Positions 26,058 through 34,623 of a stretch of DNA of 64,000 nucleotides are shown here, one piece after another (positions within the stretch are counted from its first letter, which is position 1; the number at the start of each line of letters is the position of its first letter). Source of the stretch: Schlesneria sp. DSM 10557 (GTDB lineage Bacteria > Planctomycetota > Planctomycetia > Planctomycetales > Planctomycetaceae). Made by a program: the position numbers and the translations under genes. Under the pieces are notes generated by a model. That model worked only from the letters and a program-made list of their open reading frames with translations. It searched no databases and was not told the DNA's origin. Location: assembly GCF_041860085.1 (NCBI RefSeq), contig NZ_CP124747.1, positions 5,665,001 through 5,729,000 on the forward strand. The letters run 5' to 3'.

Positions 26058-27779
26058 ATGCCGAAATCGACTCTCGTGCGTGCGATCTGTGTGCTCTGTG
26101 TTTCGTCCTGGTTAGCTGCGCTCGTGCAAGGCCAGGAGATCCCCCAGGGGGAACTTGTCAAATACACCTTTGATCAATCGAAGATCTTCCCGGGGACCAC
26201 ACGTGAAGTGTCGATCTATATCCCCAGGCAGTACGACCCGGCCACGCCCGCGTGTCTCTACGTGAATCAGGACGGAGTTCAGTACAAGGCTCCTGAGGTC
26301 TTCGACGAACTGATTCATAAGGGTGAAATGCCCGTAACGATCGGTGTTTTTGTCACTCCTGGAGTCGTCAAGGCGACTTCGGATCAGGCCTTGCCGCGGT
26401 ACAACCGCAGCTTTGAGTACGATGGTCTGGGTGATGGCTACGCTCGATTCCTGCTCGAAGAACTGCTGCCGGATGTCGAAACCAAACGGGCAACGGATGG
26501 TCGAGCCATCAAGTTGTCCAAAAAGGGGAATGACCGAGCGATCGGCGGTGCCAGCAGCGGGGCGATCTGTGCGTTCACTGCCGCCTGGGAGCGTCCTGAT
26601 TCCTTCCGCAGGGTCTTCAGTGCCGTCGGTACCTACGTGGGCCTGCGCGGCGGGCACAGCTATTCGACGCTGATTCGCAAATACGAGCCCAAACCGATCC
26701 GCATCTTCCTGGAAGACGGCAGTAACGATCTGAATATCTATGCCGGGGACTGGTGGACTGCCAATCAGGCGATGGAACGTTCACTGACATTTGCCGGGTA
26801 TGAAGTGACGCATGAATGGGGTGAAGGGGGACATAACGCCGAAGCCGCCACGAAACTGTTCCCCGCTGCCATGCGATGGCTATGGAAAGATTGGCCTGCG
26901 GAAGTCAAAGCCGGCCCCGGATCCCCTCAATTGCAGGAACTGCTGATTCCGGGAGAAGACTGGAAACTGGTCGGTGAAGGTTACAAGTTCACCGAAGGAC
27001 CTGCGGTGAATGCCAACGGGCAAGTCTTCTTCAACGACGTCGGAGCGGGGAAGACGTATCAGGTGACTTCCGAAGGAACCGTCAAAGAGTTTCTCGGCAA
27101 TTCGAAGCGAGGCGACGGACAGGCTTTCGGTCCCGATGGCCGGCTGTATGCCAACGCGGGTGAAACGAGTCAGGTACTTGCCTGGGACCCGTCTGGCCAA
27201 TCAAAGGTGATTGCTGACGGATTTCGGGGAAACGATCTGGTCGTCAATCACCAGGGGGGCATCTACGTCACGAACCCCGGCTGGAATGGAACTGATCCGA
27301 GCCACGTCTATTACATCAGTCCGACCGGCGAGAAAAAAGTGGTGGATACAGGACTGAAGTTCTCAAACGGCGTGTGTCTGTCTCCTGATCAGTCGCTGCT
27401 CTATGTTGCCGACAGCAGAACGCATTGGGTTTACAGTTATCAGGTTCAGCCAGACGGTTCGCTGAACCACAAGCAGAAGTATTTCCATCTGCATGTACCT
27501 GATTCGGCTGAAGACAGTGGAGCGGATGGAATCCGATGCGACCGAGACGGACGGGTCTGGATTGCCACACGATTGGGACTGCAAGTGTGTGATCAACCCG
27601 GCCGAGTCAACTGCATCATTCCAACGCCCAACGGCAAGGTTTCTAACCTGACGTTCGGCGGTGAAAACTTTGACACGCTGTACTGCACCTGCGGCGATCG
27701 CGTCTATTCCCGCAAGGTGAAGGTCAAAGGGGCGAACGGCTGGGATGCTCCTAACAAGCCGACGACGCCCCGACTTTAA
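26058..27779 (+). CDS. Secreted esterase - SMP-30/gluconolactonase fusion
   Basis: 573 residues with a signal peptide (cleavage near VQG-QE) and AGGA nine bases upstream. Residues about 28-285 form an enterochelin-esterase-like alpha/beta hydrolase with the nucleophile elbow GGASSGA and a late GGHN histidine. Residues about 295-565 form an SMP-30/gluconolactonase (SGL) propeller: FTEGPAVNANGQVFFND, FSNGVCLSPDQSLLYVAD and DGIRCDRDGRVWIAT carry the expected acidic metal ligands. The pairing suggests ester or lactone hydrolysis on sugar-derived substrates in the periplasm. It is probably co-directional with, but not necessarily co-transcribed with, the M16 gene. Confidence 0.9.
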   Translation: MPKSTLVRAICVLCVSSWLAALVQGQEIPQGELVKYTFDQSKIFPGTTREVSIYIPRQYDPATPACLYVNQDGVQYKAPEVFDELIHKGEMPVTIGVFVTPGVVKATSDQALPRYNRSFEYDGLGDGYARFLLEELLPDVETKRATDGRAIKLSKKGNDRAIGGASSGAICAFTAAWERPDSFRRVFSAVGTYVGLRGGHSYSTLIRKYEPKPIRIFLEDGSNDLNIYAGDWWTANQAMERSLTFAGYEVTHEWGEGGHNAEAATKLFPAAMRWLWKDWPAEVKAGPGSPQLQELLIPGEDWKLVGEGYKFTEGPAVNANGQVFFNDVGAGKTYQVTSEGTVKEFLGNSKRGDGQAFGPDGRLYANAGETSQVLAWDPSGQSKVIADGFRGNDLVVNHQGGIYVTNPGWNGTDPSHVYYISPTGEKKVVDTGLKFSNGVCLSPDQSLLYVADSRTHWVYSYQVQPDGSLNHKQKYFHLHVPDSAEDSGADGIRCDRDGRVWIATRLGLQVCDQPGRVNCIIPTPNGKVSNLTFGGENFDTLYCTCGDRVYSRKVKVKGANGWDAPNKPTTPRL

Positions 27780-27947
27780 TTTGCGACACGGGCGTCATTG
27801 TCCTGCCAGAATGTTTCGTTTTGCTTTTGCCTCAAACTGAGGACCCCTTTGAAGAAAAACTGGAATTCCCGATTGTGAGTCGTGAGAATAGCGGACACGT
27901 CCCGTCTCCTGTTCGAGCGCATCCGTCAATCGAAAATGGGGGTTCTC

Positions 27948-30056
27948 ATGTCCAGATTCAAAGCGGAACAAATTCGCAACATTGTTCTTGTAGGACACGG
28001 AGGAGTAGGAAAAACAACGCTGGCCGACCAGATGTTGTTCAAGGCCGGTATCGGATCCAGGGCTGGCTCGGTCGATGAAGGGACCAGCCAGCTGGATACC
28101 GATGAGGAAGCCCGCCAGCATCACTTCTCGATTTCCTCAGCGATGGTTCATTTCGAACATCAGGGAGTTCGAGTCAATGTCATCGATACGCCTGGGTATC
28201 CTGACTTTGTTGGTCAAGTCATTAGTGCGGTCTGTGCAGCAGAAACGGCGATTATCACCGTGAGCGCCACTGCGGGCGTCGAAGCGAATACCCGGCGAAC
28301 ATTCGAACTGGCCGGCCAGGCCCAACTGGGGCGGTTCATCGCCATTAACAAGCTTGATCAAGAAAACGCGAACTTTGCGGAACTGGTCGAAGCCATCCAG
28401 GAATCGTTCGGAGCCATGTGTCTTCCGATCAACGTTCCTTGTGGCGTTGCTTCAAACTTTCACGCCGTTACCAGCACCTTGAGTCAACCGTCTGGTTCGA
28501 ATGGTGCCGTCATAGATCCCTCCGGCTACGGTGCCGCGATCATGGACATCATCGCGGAAACTGACGATGCATTGATGGAACGGTATCTGGATGGTGCAGA
28601 GCTGTCAGCAGACGAAGTTCTTGAGGGGGTCAGGAACGCCGTCCAGGCAGGGACCCTGATTCCCATCATCTGCATGAGCGCCAAGACGGGTATCGGGGTT
28701 TTGGAACTGATGGATGCCATTACGGACTTTGCTCTACCTCCGGGAAAACTGGTCCGTCATGCGACCAGCGAATCCGGAGAAGACGTGGAAGTCAATGCGG
28801 CAGAGGATGCACCGTTTGTTGCTCAGGTGTTCAAGACACGAATCGATCCGTTCGTGTCCAAGATGAGTTTCATCCGTGTCCTGTCAGGAAAGATGTCCAA
28901 GGACGCGACCGTCCGCGACATGCGCACCGGACGCGGGATCAAAATTCATCAGCTCCTCGACGTGCAGGGAAGTCATGTCGAGGCGGTGGACGAAGCCCAT
29001 GCGGGTGATCTTGTCGTGGTGGCCAAAGTCGATGAACTTCAGGTTGGAGATACTCTGGTCAATGGCGACCGCGGAGTGTTCATGCCGCGGCTGGTCTTTC
29101 CTTCCCCGATGTTTGGTGTGGCTGTGGAACCCAAAAGCCGGTCTGATCAGCAAAAGATTTCCGGCGCTCTCCATAAGATCGAAGAAGAAGACCCCACCTT
29201 TCACATCACTCGCGATCCGCAAACACAGGAAATGGTCATGCAGGGGATGAGTGACCTGCATCTTCAGATTGTGCGCGAACGACTGCACAAGCGAGACAAG
29301 GTCGACGTTGTCACTCATCTCCCCAAGATTCCTTACCGAGAGACGGTCACCGGGCAGGCCGAGGGGTCCTATCGTCACAAGAAGCAGTCGGGCGGTTCTG
29401 GTCAGTTTGCAGAAGTGCACCTGCGTGTCTACGCCCTTCCGCGAGACCTTGAGCCCAAAACGTACTTTACCCGTGAGCGGTTCGAGAGCTTACGTGAGCA
29501 CCACTATGACCCGCACCTCAATTTCGCCTTTCTGGATTGCGTGACGGGGGGGACTGTTCCCAATCAGTTTATTCCCGCCGTAGAAAAAGGGATCCGCGAG
29601 CGAATGGAACAGGGGGTCATCGCGGGATACCAGGTGCAGGATGTGGCTGTGGCACTCTTTTTCGGGAAGGACCATCCCGTCGATAGCAACGAAGCGGCAT
29701 TTCGGACGGCAGCCAGTCGATGTTTTCGGGATGTCTTCAAAATGGCCCGGCCGTCATTGCTTGAACCGATGATGCACCTCGAAATTACAATTCCCGGCGA
29801 ATCGGTGGGAGATATTACAAGCGATTTGAACTCCCGCCGGGGCCGGATGGAAGGAATCGACTTATTGCCCCAGGGAATGCAGATCGTGCGTGCGCGAGCC
29901 CCTCTGGCTGAACTGATGACCTATGCACGCTCTCTTTCCAGTATGACAGGAGGTCGTGGATCCTACGTGACTGAATTCAGTCATTACGAACCTGTGCCTG
30001 CCCACGAGCAGCAGAAGATCATTGCGGCATCAACAGTGAAGTCTGACGACGATTGA
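27948..30056 (+). CDS. Elongation factor G-like GTPase (EF-G paralogue)
   Basis: 702 residues from ATG 27948, preceded by GGGGG; the frame is open to 27882. G1 is GHGGVGKT (residues 16-23) rather than the AHIDAGKT of main EF-G; G3 is DTPG (80-83) and G4 is NKLD (134-137). Domain II starts near 280, domain IV has the SYRHKKQSGGSGQFAEVHL block, and domain V has the PLAELMTYARSLSSMTGGRGSY ending. The GHGGxGKT form is typical of the EF-G2/EF-G-like subgroup, whose role (ribosome recycling, stress or unknown) is unsettled. No rpsL, rpsG or tufA neighbours, again arguing against the housekeeping fusA. Confidence 0.9.
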   Translation: MSRFKAEQIRNIVLVGHGGVGKTTLADQMLFKAGIGSRAGSVDEGTSQLDTDEEARQHHFSISSAMVHFEHQGVRVNVIDTPGYPDFVGQVISAVCAAETAIITVSATAGVEANTRRTFELAGQAQLGRFIAINKLDQENANFAELVEAIQESFGAMCLPINVPCGVASNFHAVTSTLSQPSGSNGAVIDPSGYGAAIMDIIAETDDALMERYLDGAELSADEVLEGVRNAVQAGTLIPIICMSAKTGIGVLELMDAITDFALPPGKLVRHATSESGEDVEVNAAEDAPFVAQVFKTRIDPFVSKMSFIRVLSGKMSKDATVRDMRTGRGIKIHQLLDVQGSHVEAVDEAHAGDLVVVAKVDELQVGDTLVNGDRGVFMPRLVFPSPMFGVAVEPKSRSDQQKISGALHKIEEEDPTFHITRDPQTQEMVMQGMSDLHLQIVRERLHKRDKVDVVTHLPKIPYRETVTGQAEGSYRHKKQSGGSGQFAEVHLRVYALPRDLEPKTYFTRERFESLREHHYDPHLNFAFLDCVTGGTVPNQFIPAVEKGIRERMEQGVIAGYQVQDVAVALFFGKDHPVDSNEAAFRTAASRCFRDVFKMARPSLLEPMMHLEITIPGESVGDITSDLNSRRGRMEGIDLLPQGMQIVRARAPLAELMTYARSLSSMTGGRGSYVTEFSHYEPVPAHEQQKIIAASTVKSDDD

Positions 30057-30169
30057 TACCCCCGGCAGTATCCCCACGCTCCGTCGAAAGCGATTTCCTG
30101 GCTCCGATCTCAGGCCGGCTTGCCGACGACTCGCAATAATCGCCGCGAGATGTACGTGCATTCACATGT

Positions 30170-30412
30170 GGGCAGCGATGCGGGACATCGGCTGCCCCTT
30201 GTTCCAAAGGAGAACCTTCCATCGTTTCATCCAGAGAACGTGGAAGGGATCAAATGTCGCCGATGCGATGGGGTGGTGAAAGACACCCCTGATCCTTCCC
30301 CGGCTGTCAGCGAGCCTGCGGTGGATAGGAACTATGCATTGTGAGAATCAGGAGCCCGATTTCCCCGTCAGCATTAGGCCACCTCGACGTTCCGGCCTGA
30401 AACGGAGGTGGC
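30170..30412. other. Cluster of four hairpins in a gene-free gap
   Basis: Within the 381-base gap 30057-30437, four inverted repeats follow one another: 30170-30197 (GGGCAGC...GCTGCCC with an inner GATG/CATC), 30215-30247 (CCTTCCA...TGGAAGG with an inner CGTT/AACG), 30270-30289 (GGGGTG/CACCCC) and 30378-30412 (GCCACCT/AGGTGGC with an inner CGTT/AACG). None has a T-tract. The region could be a structured RNA, a compound 3' UTR, or chance. No known RNA consensus was recognised. Confidence 0.35.
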
Positions 30413-30437
30413 TGATCCGGGAACAAGAGTGCAAAAG

Positions 30438-30629
30438 TTACTTTGCGGCTTGCTGGTCCAGAATTGCGACAAGCTCACGGATCTCGGTCAATTCGGCCTT
30501 TCGTTCCTCTTCGATCGTGTCCGGGACTTCTCGGATTTCAAGCATGCGACTGCTGCGCACGAAACGCAGCCCGCGCAACAGCAGTTCGCGTTGTCGGTCT
30601 GTCAGTTCCAGATGAAGCAAGTCATTCAT
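30438..30629 (-). CDS. Small helical hypothetical protein (63 aa)
   Basis: Composition is protein-like and strongly helical: LTDRQRELLLRGLRFVRSSR followed by a charged Glu-rich stretch and LTEIRELVAILDQQAAK. No signal peptide or Cys is seen. ATG 30629 has only a weak GGAC about eight bases upstream. The amphipathic pattern suggests a small helical hairpin. Function unknown. It lies alone on the minus strand, flanked by two long gene-free gaps. Confidence 0.6.
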   Translation of the reverse strand: MNDLLHLELTDRQRELLLRGLRFVRSSRMLEIREVPDTIEEERKAELTEIRELVAILDQQAAK

Positions 30630-31665
30630 AGATGGTTGTCCGTCTGCTCATTGAGTGCGTAAGTTTTTCTGCAAGGACGAAATTGTACGCCATGATTTGG
30701 CGGATGCTAGTCGCCGGATCAAGGCCGCACAAGCGATTTGCCCGCCCCACTCGATTGTAGCAACTTGTGCAGCCACTTGGTGGGATTCCTGATTCCCCTC
30801 GGTGAAGGTTTTACAATCCCTCGCACCGTCACGGAGAACTCTTCGCGGTGGCAATCTCACAGCACATCTGGTGCCGAAGTTTTGGTTGTCCTTCTTTCCA
30901 ATACTCCACACATCATCGTGAATGCGACTGGCAATCTTTGCCGTTTTGTCTCGCGAACGCTTGAACGGCACGACCCCTCCAGTCTTTTGCTTCTCCGTCC
31001 ACAGTCTGTGAAGCCCGGGTGACTCTGCGGATTGGCTGAATTTTAGGGATCATTCGGATTATTCCTGCAGGCGCCAAGGATCCCGCGACGAATCTTGTTG
31101 TGATTGACACAAGTACTCAGGTTCCGCGCCGAGGTAGGTTCCCTTGATCATTGCCTCCCATCCTTACGAAGTGGCCGATTTTGATATGACTGGTCCAGCC
31201 ATGCGCCTGCAACATGCAGGGACGTGGATGCACTTTGCCGGGCTGGTTTCGAAGGGGAATTCGAACACGGGTGACCGGTTGCGATGGCATAGAGCGGCGC
31301 AACAGGCGGAGGTGATCCGAAGAAGTTCCGCGGAGCTGCGACGGCAACCCCTCTTTGCTACCCACTTGGCAGGCAGCGAGTGCATTGAGAACAGCTCCGT
31401 TCGTTCGCCGAGGAGGCTGTTCCCGGCGTCCTTCCCGCGATGCGTCCTGCCGCTGGAATCCGAGTGGCGTGGCGATGTGTTTTTTAAAATCTGCTTTAAG
31501 AACCTCGTGGGATTTTTCGTGAAGGCCGGAAGAGTCAACTCTTCGGACGGTCCGCAGTCGCACGACCCTGTCAATAAGCCCAGATCCCCTTAGCTGGCGA
31601 TGCAGCAAATGCAATTTTGCATTGAGTGTGCATGCGGGCGCTGAGTCAATTGAAAGGGAAGTGGC
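30630..31665. other. 1-kb region without a convincing gene
   Basis: This gap separates the small minus-strand ORF from the outer-membrane factor gene. The longest open frame, 31144-31593 (+, 149 codons), starts with a plausible segment but becomes Arg/Ser/Pro-rich and has an equally open frame on the other strand, so I do not call it. There may be a decayed gene or a long regulatory leader. The promoter of the TolC-HlyD-ABC cassette must lie here. Confidence 0.45.
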
Positions 31666-34623
31666 ATGAAATTGGAAAACAACACCAAGAGACGATTCTG
31701 GCTGGGGCTGACGCTTTGTGCCGGTCTGCTTACCTCTGGGTGCTCGCGCAATTTCTGGCGCTCTCAGGCGGATTTCGATTCGTATAACCTGTTGAGTCAA
31801 AAACAGTTCAGTCCTCTGTGGACACTTCCCCGCACGACGGTCGAACCAGACGAACGTAGCCGATTCTACGATCCGTATGACCGTGATCTTCCGCCGCTTC
31901 CCCCTGATGACGAAGCCGCAAGCCGTTACATGGAATGGGTTAACGGGATGCGGGGCTACAAGAGCTGGCACAAGTTCGGCCAGCTGCTCTCCGTCGAAAA
32001 CCCGCAATGGCTCGCCAATTTTGGAATCGCTCCGGACTCGTTCCACGACGGCTACCTTCTTTCAGACGGGGTGAGCTACGAAACGGACCTGGAAAAGCTT
32101 CCGACGGGCGATCCCACCCGCCTCGTGCCGACGATCGAAGACATGACGTTGGGGCAAGCAATCGAACTGGCGGCGATCCACAATCGTGAGTATCAGACGC
32201 AGCTTGAAAACCTCTTTCAGTCTGCCATGCAGTTGTCGCTGGATCAGTTCCAGTTCCAGGCCCGTTATCTGTTTGGTCGCGCACCCGTGGCCCCGTCGGC
32301 CAACCTGCCAGGAACGACCGTTCCTACGGGAGTGCTCAACAGCACGACCATTCCCGGGGAAGGAACAGCGTTGGGGCTGACTTCGGCGGGCGGGGTGAGT
32401 CAGGTGTTGCCCACCGGGGGACAGTGGATCGTCGGGCTCGCGAACAATACGCTGTGGCTATTTTCGGGCGGGCAGCGGACCTCATCGCAATCGGTCCTGT
32501 CATACTCTCTTGTTCAACCTCTGTTAGCCGGTGCGGGGAGAAAATTCTTCCTTGAAAACCTGACCTACAGTGAACGTAAGGTCCTCTACGACACCCGTAC
32601 GCTGGCCCGTTATCGCAAAATCTTCTTTGCTGATGCCGTCGTGAACGCCACCGGCGGGGGGAACAGTGCGACTCAGACCATTCCACCATCGACCGGTGCC
32701 AACAACCCATTTCCGGGGACGCTGGTCAGTGGGATCGCTGCGACCATCGCGTCCGGGGCGTCAGGGTCGTCCGCGGCGAGTTCCCAGGGAACGAGCGGGT
32801 ATCTCGGGCTACTGTTTCAGTTGCAGCAGGTGCTGAATCAGCACGAAAACGTCGAGCTTCTGCGGGTTCAAACGGAACGACTGCGGGAACTGGTTGCCCA
32901 GACTCCCTTCCGTCGTTTGCCGGAAGGAGCACTGCCGAATGGGATTACGTTCCCTCCGCAGCTTGCCAACAAGGTCGATTTCTCGCTCAACACTCGCCGT
33001 ATTCGCTGGAAGGACGCCGACGGGATGACGGACAACGAGCTCCGGCAGCTACTGGCGGTCAGCGACGACGTCGCCTATCAGGAAGCCGTCCAGGAAATCT
33101 ATGACCAACTGCGGATCGGTGTGACGACTCTGGATGTGCTGCAGGTGGCGAACACACTGACGAACTCAGAACTGTCGGAACGCAACTTCAAGCTCAACTA
33201 TGACAACCAGATTGATAGCTATAAGTTCTTTCTGGGGCTTCCGATCGACATGCAGATCACGATCGATCGCTCGATGCTGAAACAGTTCGAGCTCACCGAT
33301 CCACGCCTGATCGAAACCGAAGGCCGAATTGTCGGGATGGTGCGGGCGCTGGCTCAAATCGATGACGAAAACCCAGCCGAGGCCGATTTGCGCTTCATCG
33401 TCGACCGCTTCGCCAAACTGGTGGACATGGTTCGCGAGCAGGGAGTGGAGCTTGTCGAAGCCGACATTGCCAAAGTCGAAGAAAATATGCCCAACCGGCT
33501 CGCCGGGTTGCTGTGGGACGAATCCAAGGAAACGGTCGAACGTTTGTTCGAGCGAGACCAGATCATCTTCCGCGGCGTGAAAGGGACCTTCGAAGATGTC
33601 GTCAGTGACCTGGGACGGTGGCAGGAGGAGTTAGAAAATCCTGCGACGACGAAAGAGCAGCGGATGAAAATGCTGAGTCAGCTCAAGGACAGCCGCGAAG
33701 AGCTGTTGCTGATGACTCAGAACTTGCGCGTGCTGCAGACGAGCCTCCGGTCGGAATTGATTACATTGGTGAAGTTTGATATGTCTTTGGAGGAGGCTGT
33801 TGAGCAGGCGTTGACTCACCGACTGGATCTGATGAATGCGCGTGGGCGGGTGATGGACGCGCGGCGAAATATGGAAGTTGCGGCCAACAGGCTGGAAGCA
33901 GTGCTTAACGTCGTTGCTCAAGGTAACTTAGGAACAACCCCCACGGGCAACCATCCGTTGGACTTCCGTGGAGCCAATAGCGACTTTCAGATCGGCCTGC
34001 AGATGACCACGCCACTGGACCAGGTGCAGGTCCGAAATGCGTATCGAAGTTCTCTGATAAATTATCAGCAGGCTCGCCGCGCTTTCATGTTGCTTGAAGA
34101 TCAGGTGAAGTATGATATCCGGTCCAGTTGGCGAAGCTTAATGTTGAATCGCCAGAACTTTGAGCTTACTCGGAAAAGTCTGCGTCAAGCGGCGCTGCAG
34201 TTTGACATTAACGTCGCCAACAACTTGAACCCGAAAACACAAGTTGCGGGACAAGCGGGAACGACCTCGCTGGGTCAGACCGGTTTGAACCTGATTAACG
34301 CTTTGACACAACTGCTGAATGCCCAGAACAATTTGATTCGAATCTGGGCTCTGTATGAGCGAAACCGGATTAACATTTACCGTGATATGGATATCATGCA
34401 GATTGACGAGCGGGGCCTCTGGATTGATCCAGTTTACCAAAACCTGGGTGGCAACGATTCGTCTTCCAACCTGAACGGCCCCGCCAATGACATCCCACCA
34501 GAGCCCTCGTTCATCGAATTCGAATCCGCTTCCGACTCAGGGAGCAGTCGAAGCACATTCCCCGGAATCTCACGGGTCAACTCCTTCACGCCCGCTGCCC
34601 CGGAAACGCCGGAACTGGATTAA
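31666..34623 (+). CDS. TolC-family outer-membrane efflux lipoprotein, unusually long
   Basis: 985 residues; GGGAAG lies about five bases before the ATG. The N-terminus has a lipoprotein-type signal ending LLTSGC (C26). TolC repeat-opening motifs appear twice, MTLGQAIELAAIHNREY at about residue 160 and MSLEEAVEQALTHRLDLMNARG at about 706. That is some 545 residues apart, so the protein is about twice the usual TolC length. The middle (about 340-700) is charged and helical, probably coiled coil. The last 50 residues are Ser/Pro-rich. It should form a trimeric channel for the adaptor and ATPase encoded just downstream. Its 3' end overlaps the adaptor gene by 137 bases. Confidence 0.9.
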   Translation: MKLENNTKRRFWLGLTLCAGLLTSGCSRNFWRSQADFDSYNLLSQKQFSPLWTLPRTTVEPDERSRFYDPYDRDLPPLPPDDEAASRYMEWVNGMRGYKSWHKFGQLLSVENPQWLANFGIAPDSFHDGYLLSDGVSYETDLEKLPTGDPTRLVPTIEDMTLGQAIELAAIHNREYQTQLENLFQSAMQLSLDQFQFQARYLFGRAPVAPSANLPGTTVPTGVLNSTTIPGEGTALGLTSAGGVSQVLPTGGQWIVGLANNTLWLFSGGQRTSSQSVLSYSLVQPLLAGAGRKFFLENLTYSERKVLYDTRTLARYRKIFFADAVVNATGGGNSATQTIPPSTGANNPFPGTLVSGIAATIASGASGSSAASSQGTSGYLGLLFQLQQVLNQHENVELLRVQTERLRELVAQTPFRRLPEGALPNGITFPPQLANKVDFSLNTRRIRWKDADGMTDNELRQLLAVSDDVAYQEAVQEIYDQLRIGVTTLDVLQVANTLTNSELSERNFKLNYDNQIDSYKFFLGLPIDMQITIDRSMLKQFELTDPRLIETEGRIVGMVRALAQIDDENPAEADLRFIVDRFAKLVDMVREQGVELVEADIAKVEENMPNRLAGLLWDESKETVERLFERDQIIFRGVKGTFEDVVSDLGRWQEELENPATTKEQRMKMLSQLKDSREELLLMTQNLRVLQTSLRSELITLVKFDMSLEEAVEQALTHRLDLMNARGRVMDARRNMEVAANRLEAVLNVVAQGNLGTTPTGNHPLDFRGANSDFQIGLQMTTPLDQVQVRNAYRSSLINYQQARRAFMLLEDQVKYDIRSSWRSLMLNRQNFELTRKSLRQAALQFDINVANNLNPKTQVAGQAGTTSLGQTGLNLINALTQLLNAQNNLIRIWALYERNRINIYRDMDIMQIDERGLWIDPVYQNLGGNDSSSNLNGPANDIPPEPSFIEFESASDSGSSRSTFPGISRVNSFTPAAPETPELD

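Noticed and set aside
31144-31593. Plus-strand frame of 149 codons in the 1-kb gap
   Set aside because: The start is plausible but the later part is protein-unlike and the antisense frame is equally open. Kept only as a point to check.
31117-32046. Minus-strand frame of 309 codons
   Set aside because: It is largely antisense to the TolC-like gene and rich in Arg, Pro and Ser with no domain.
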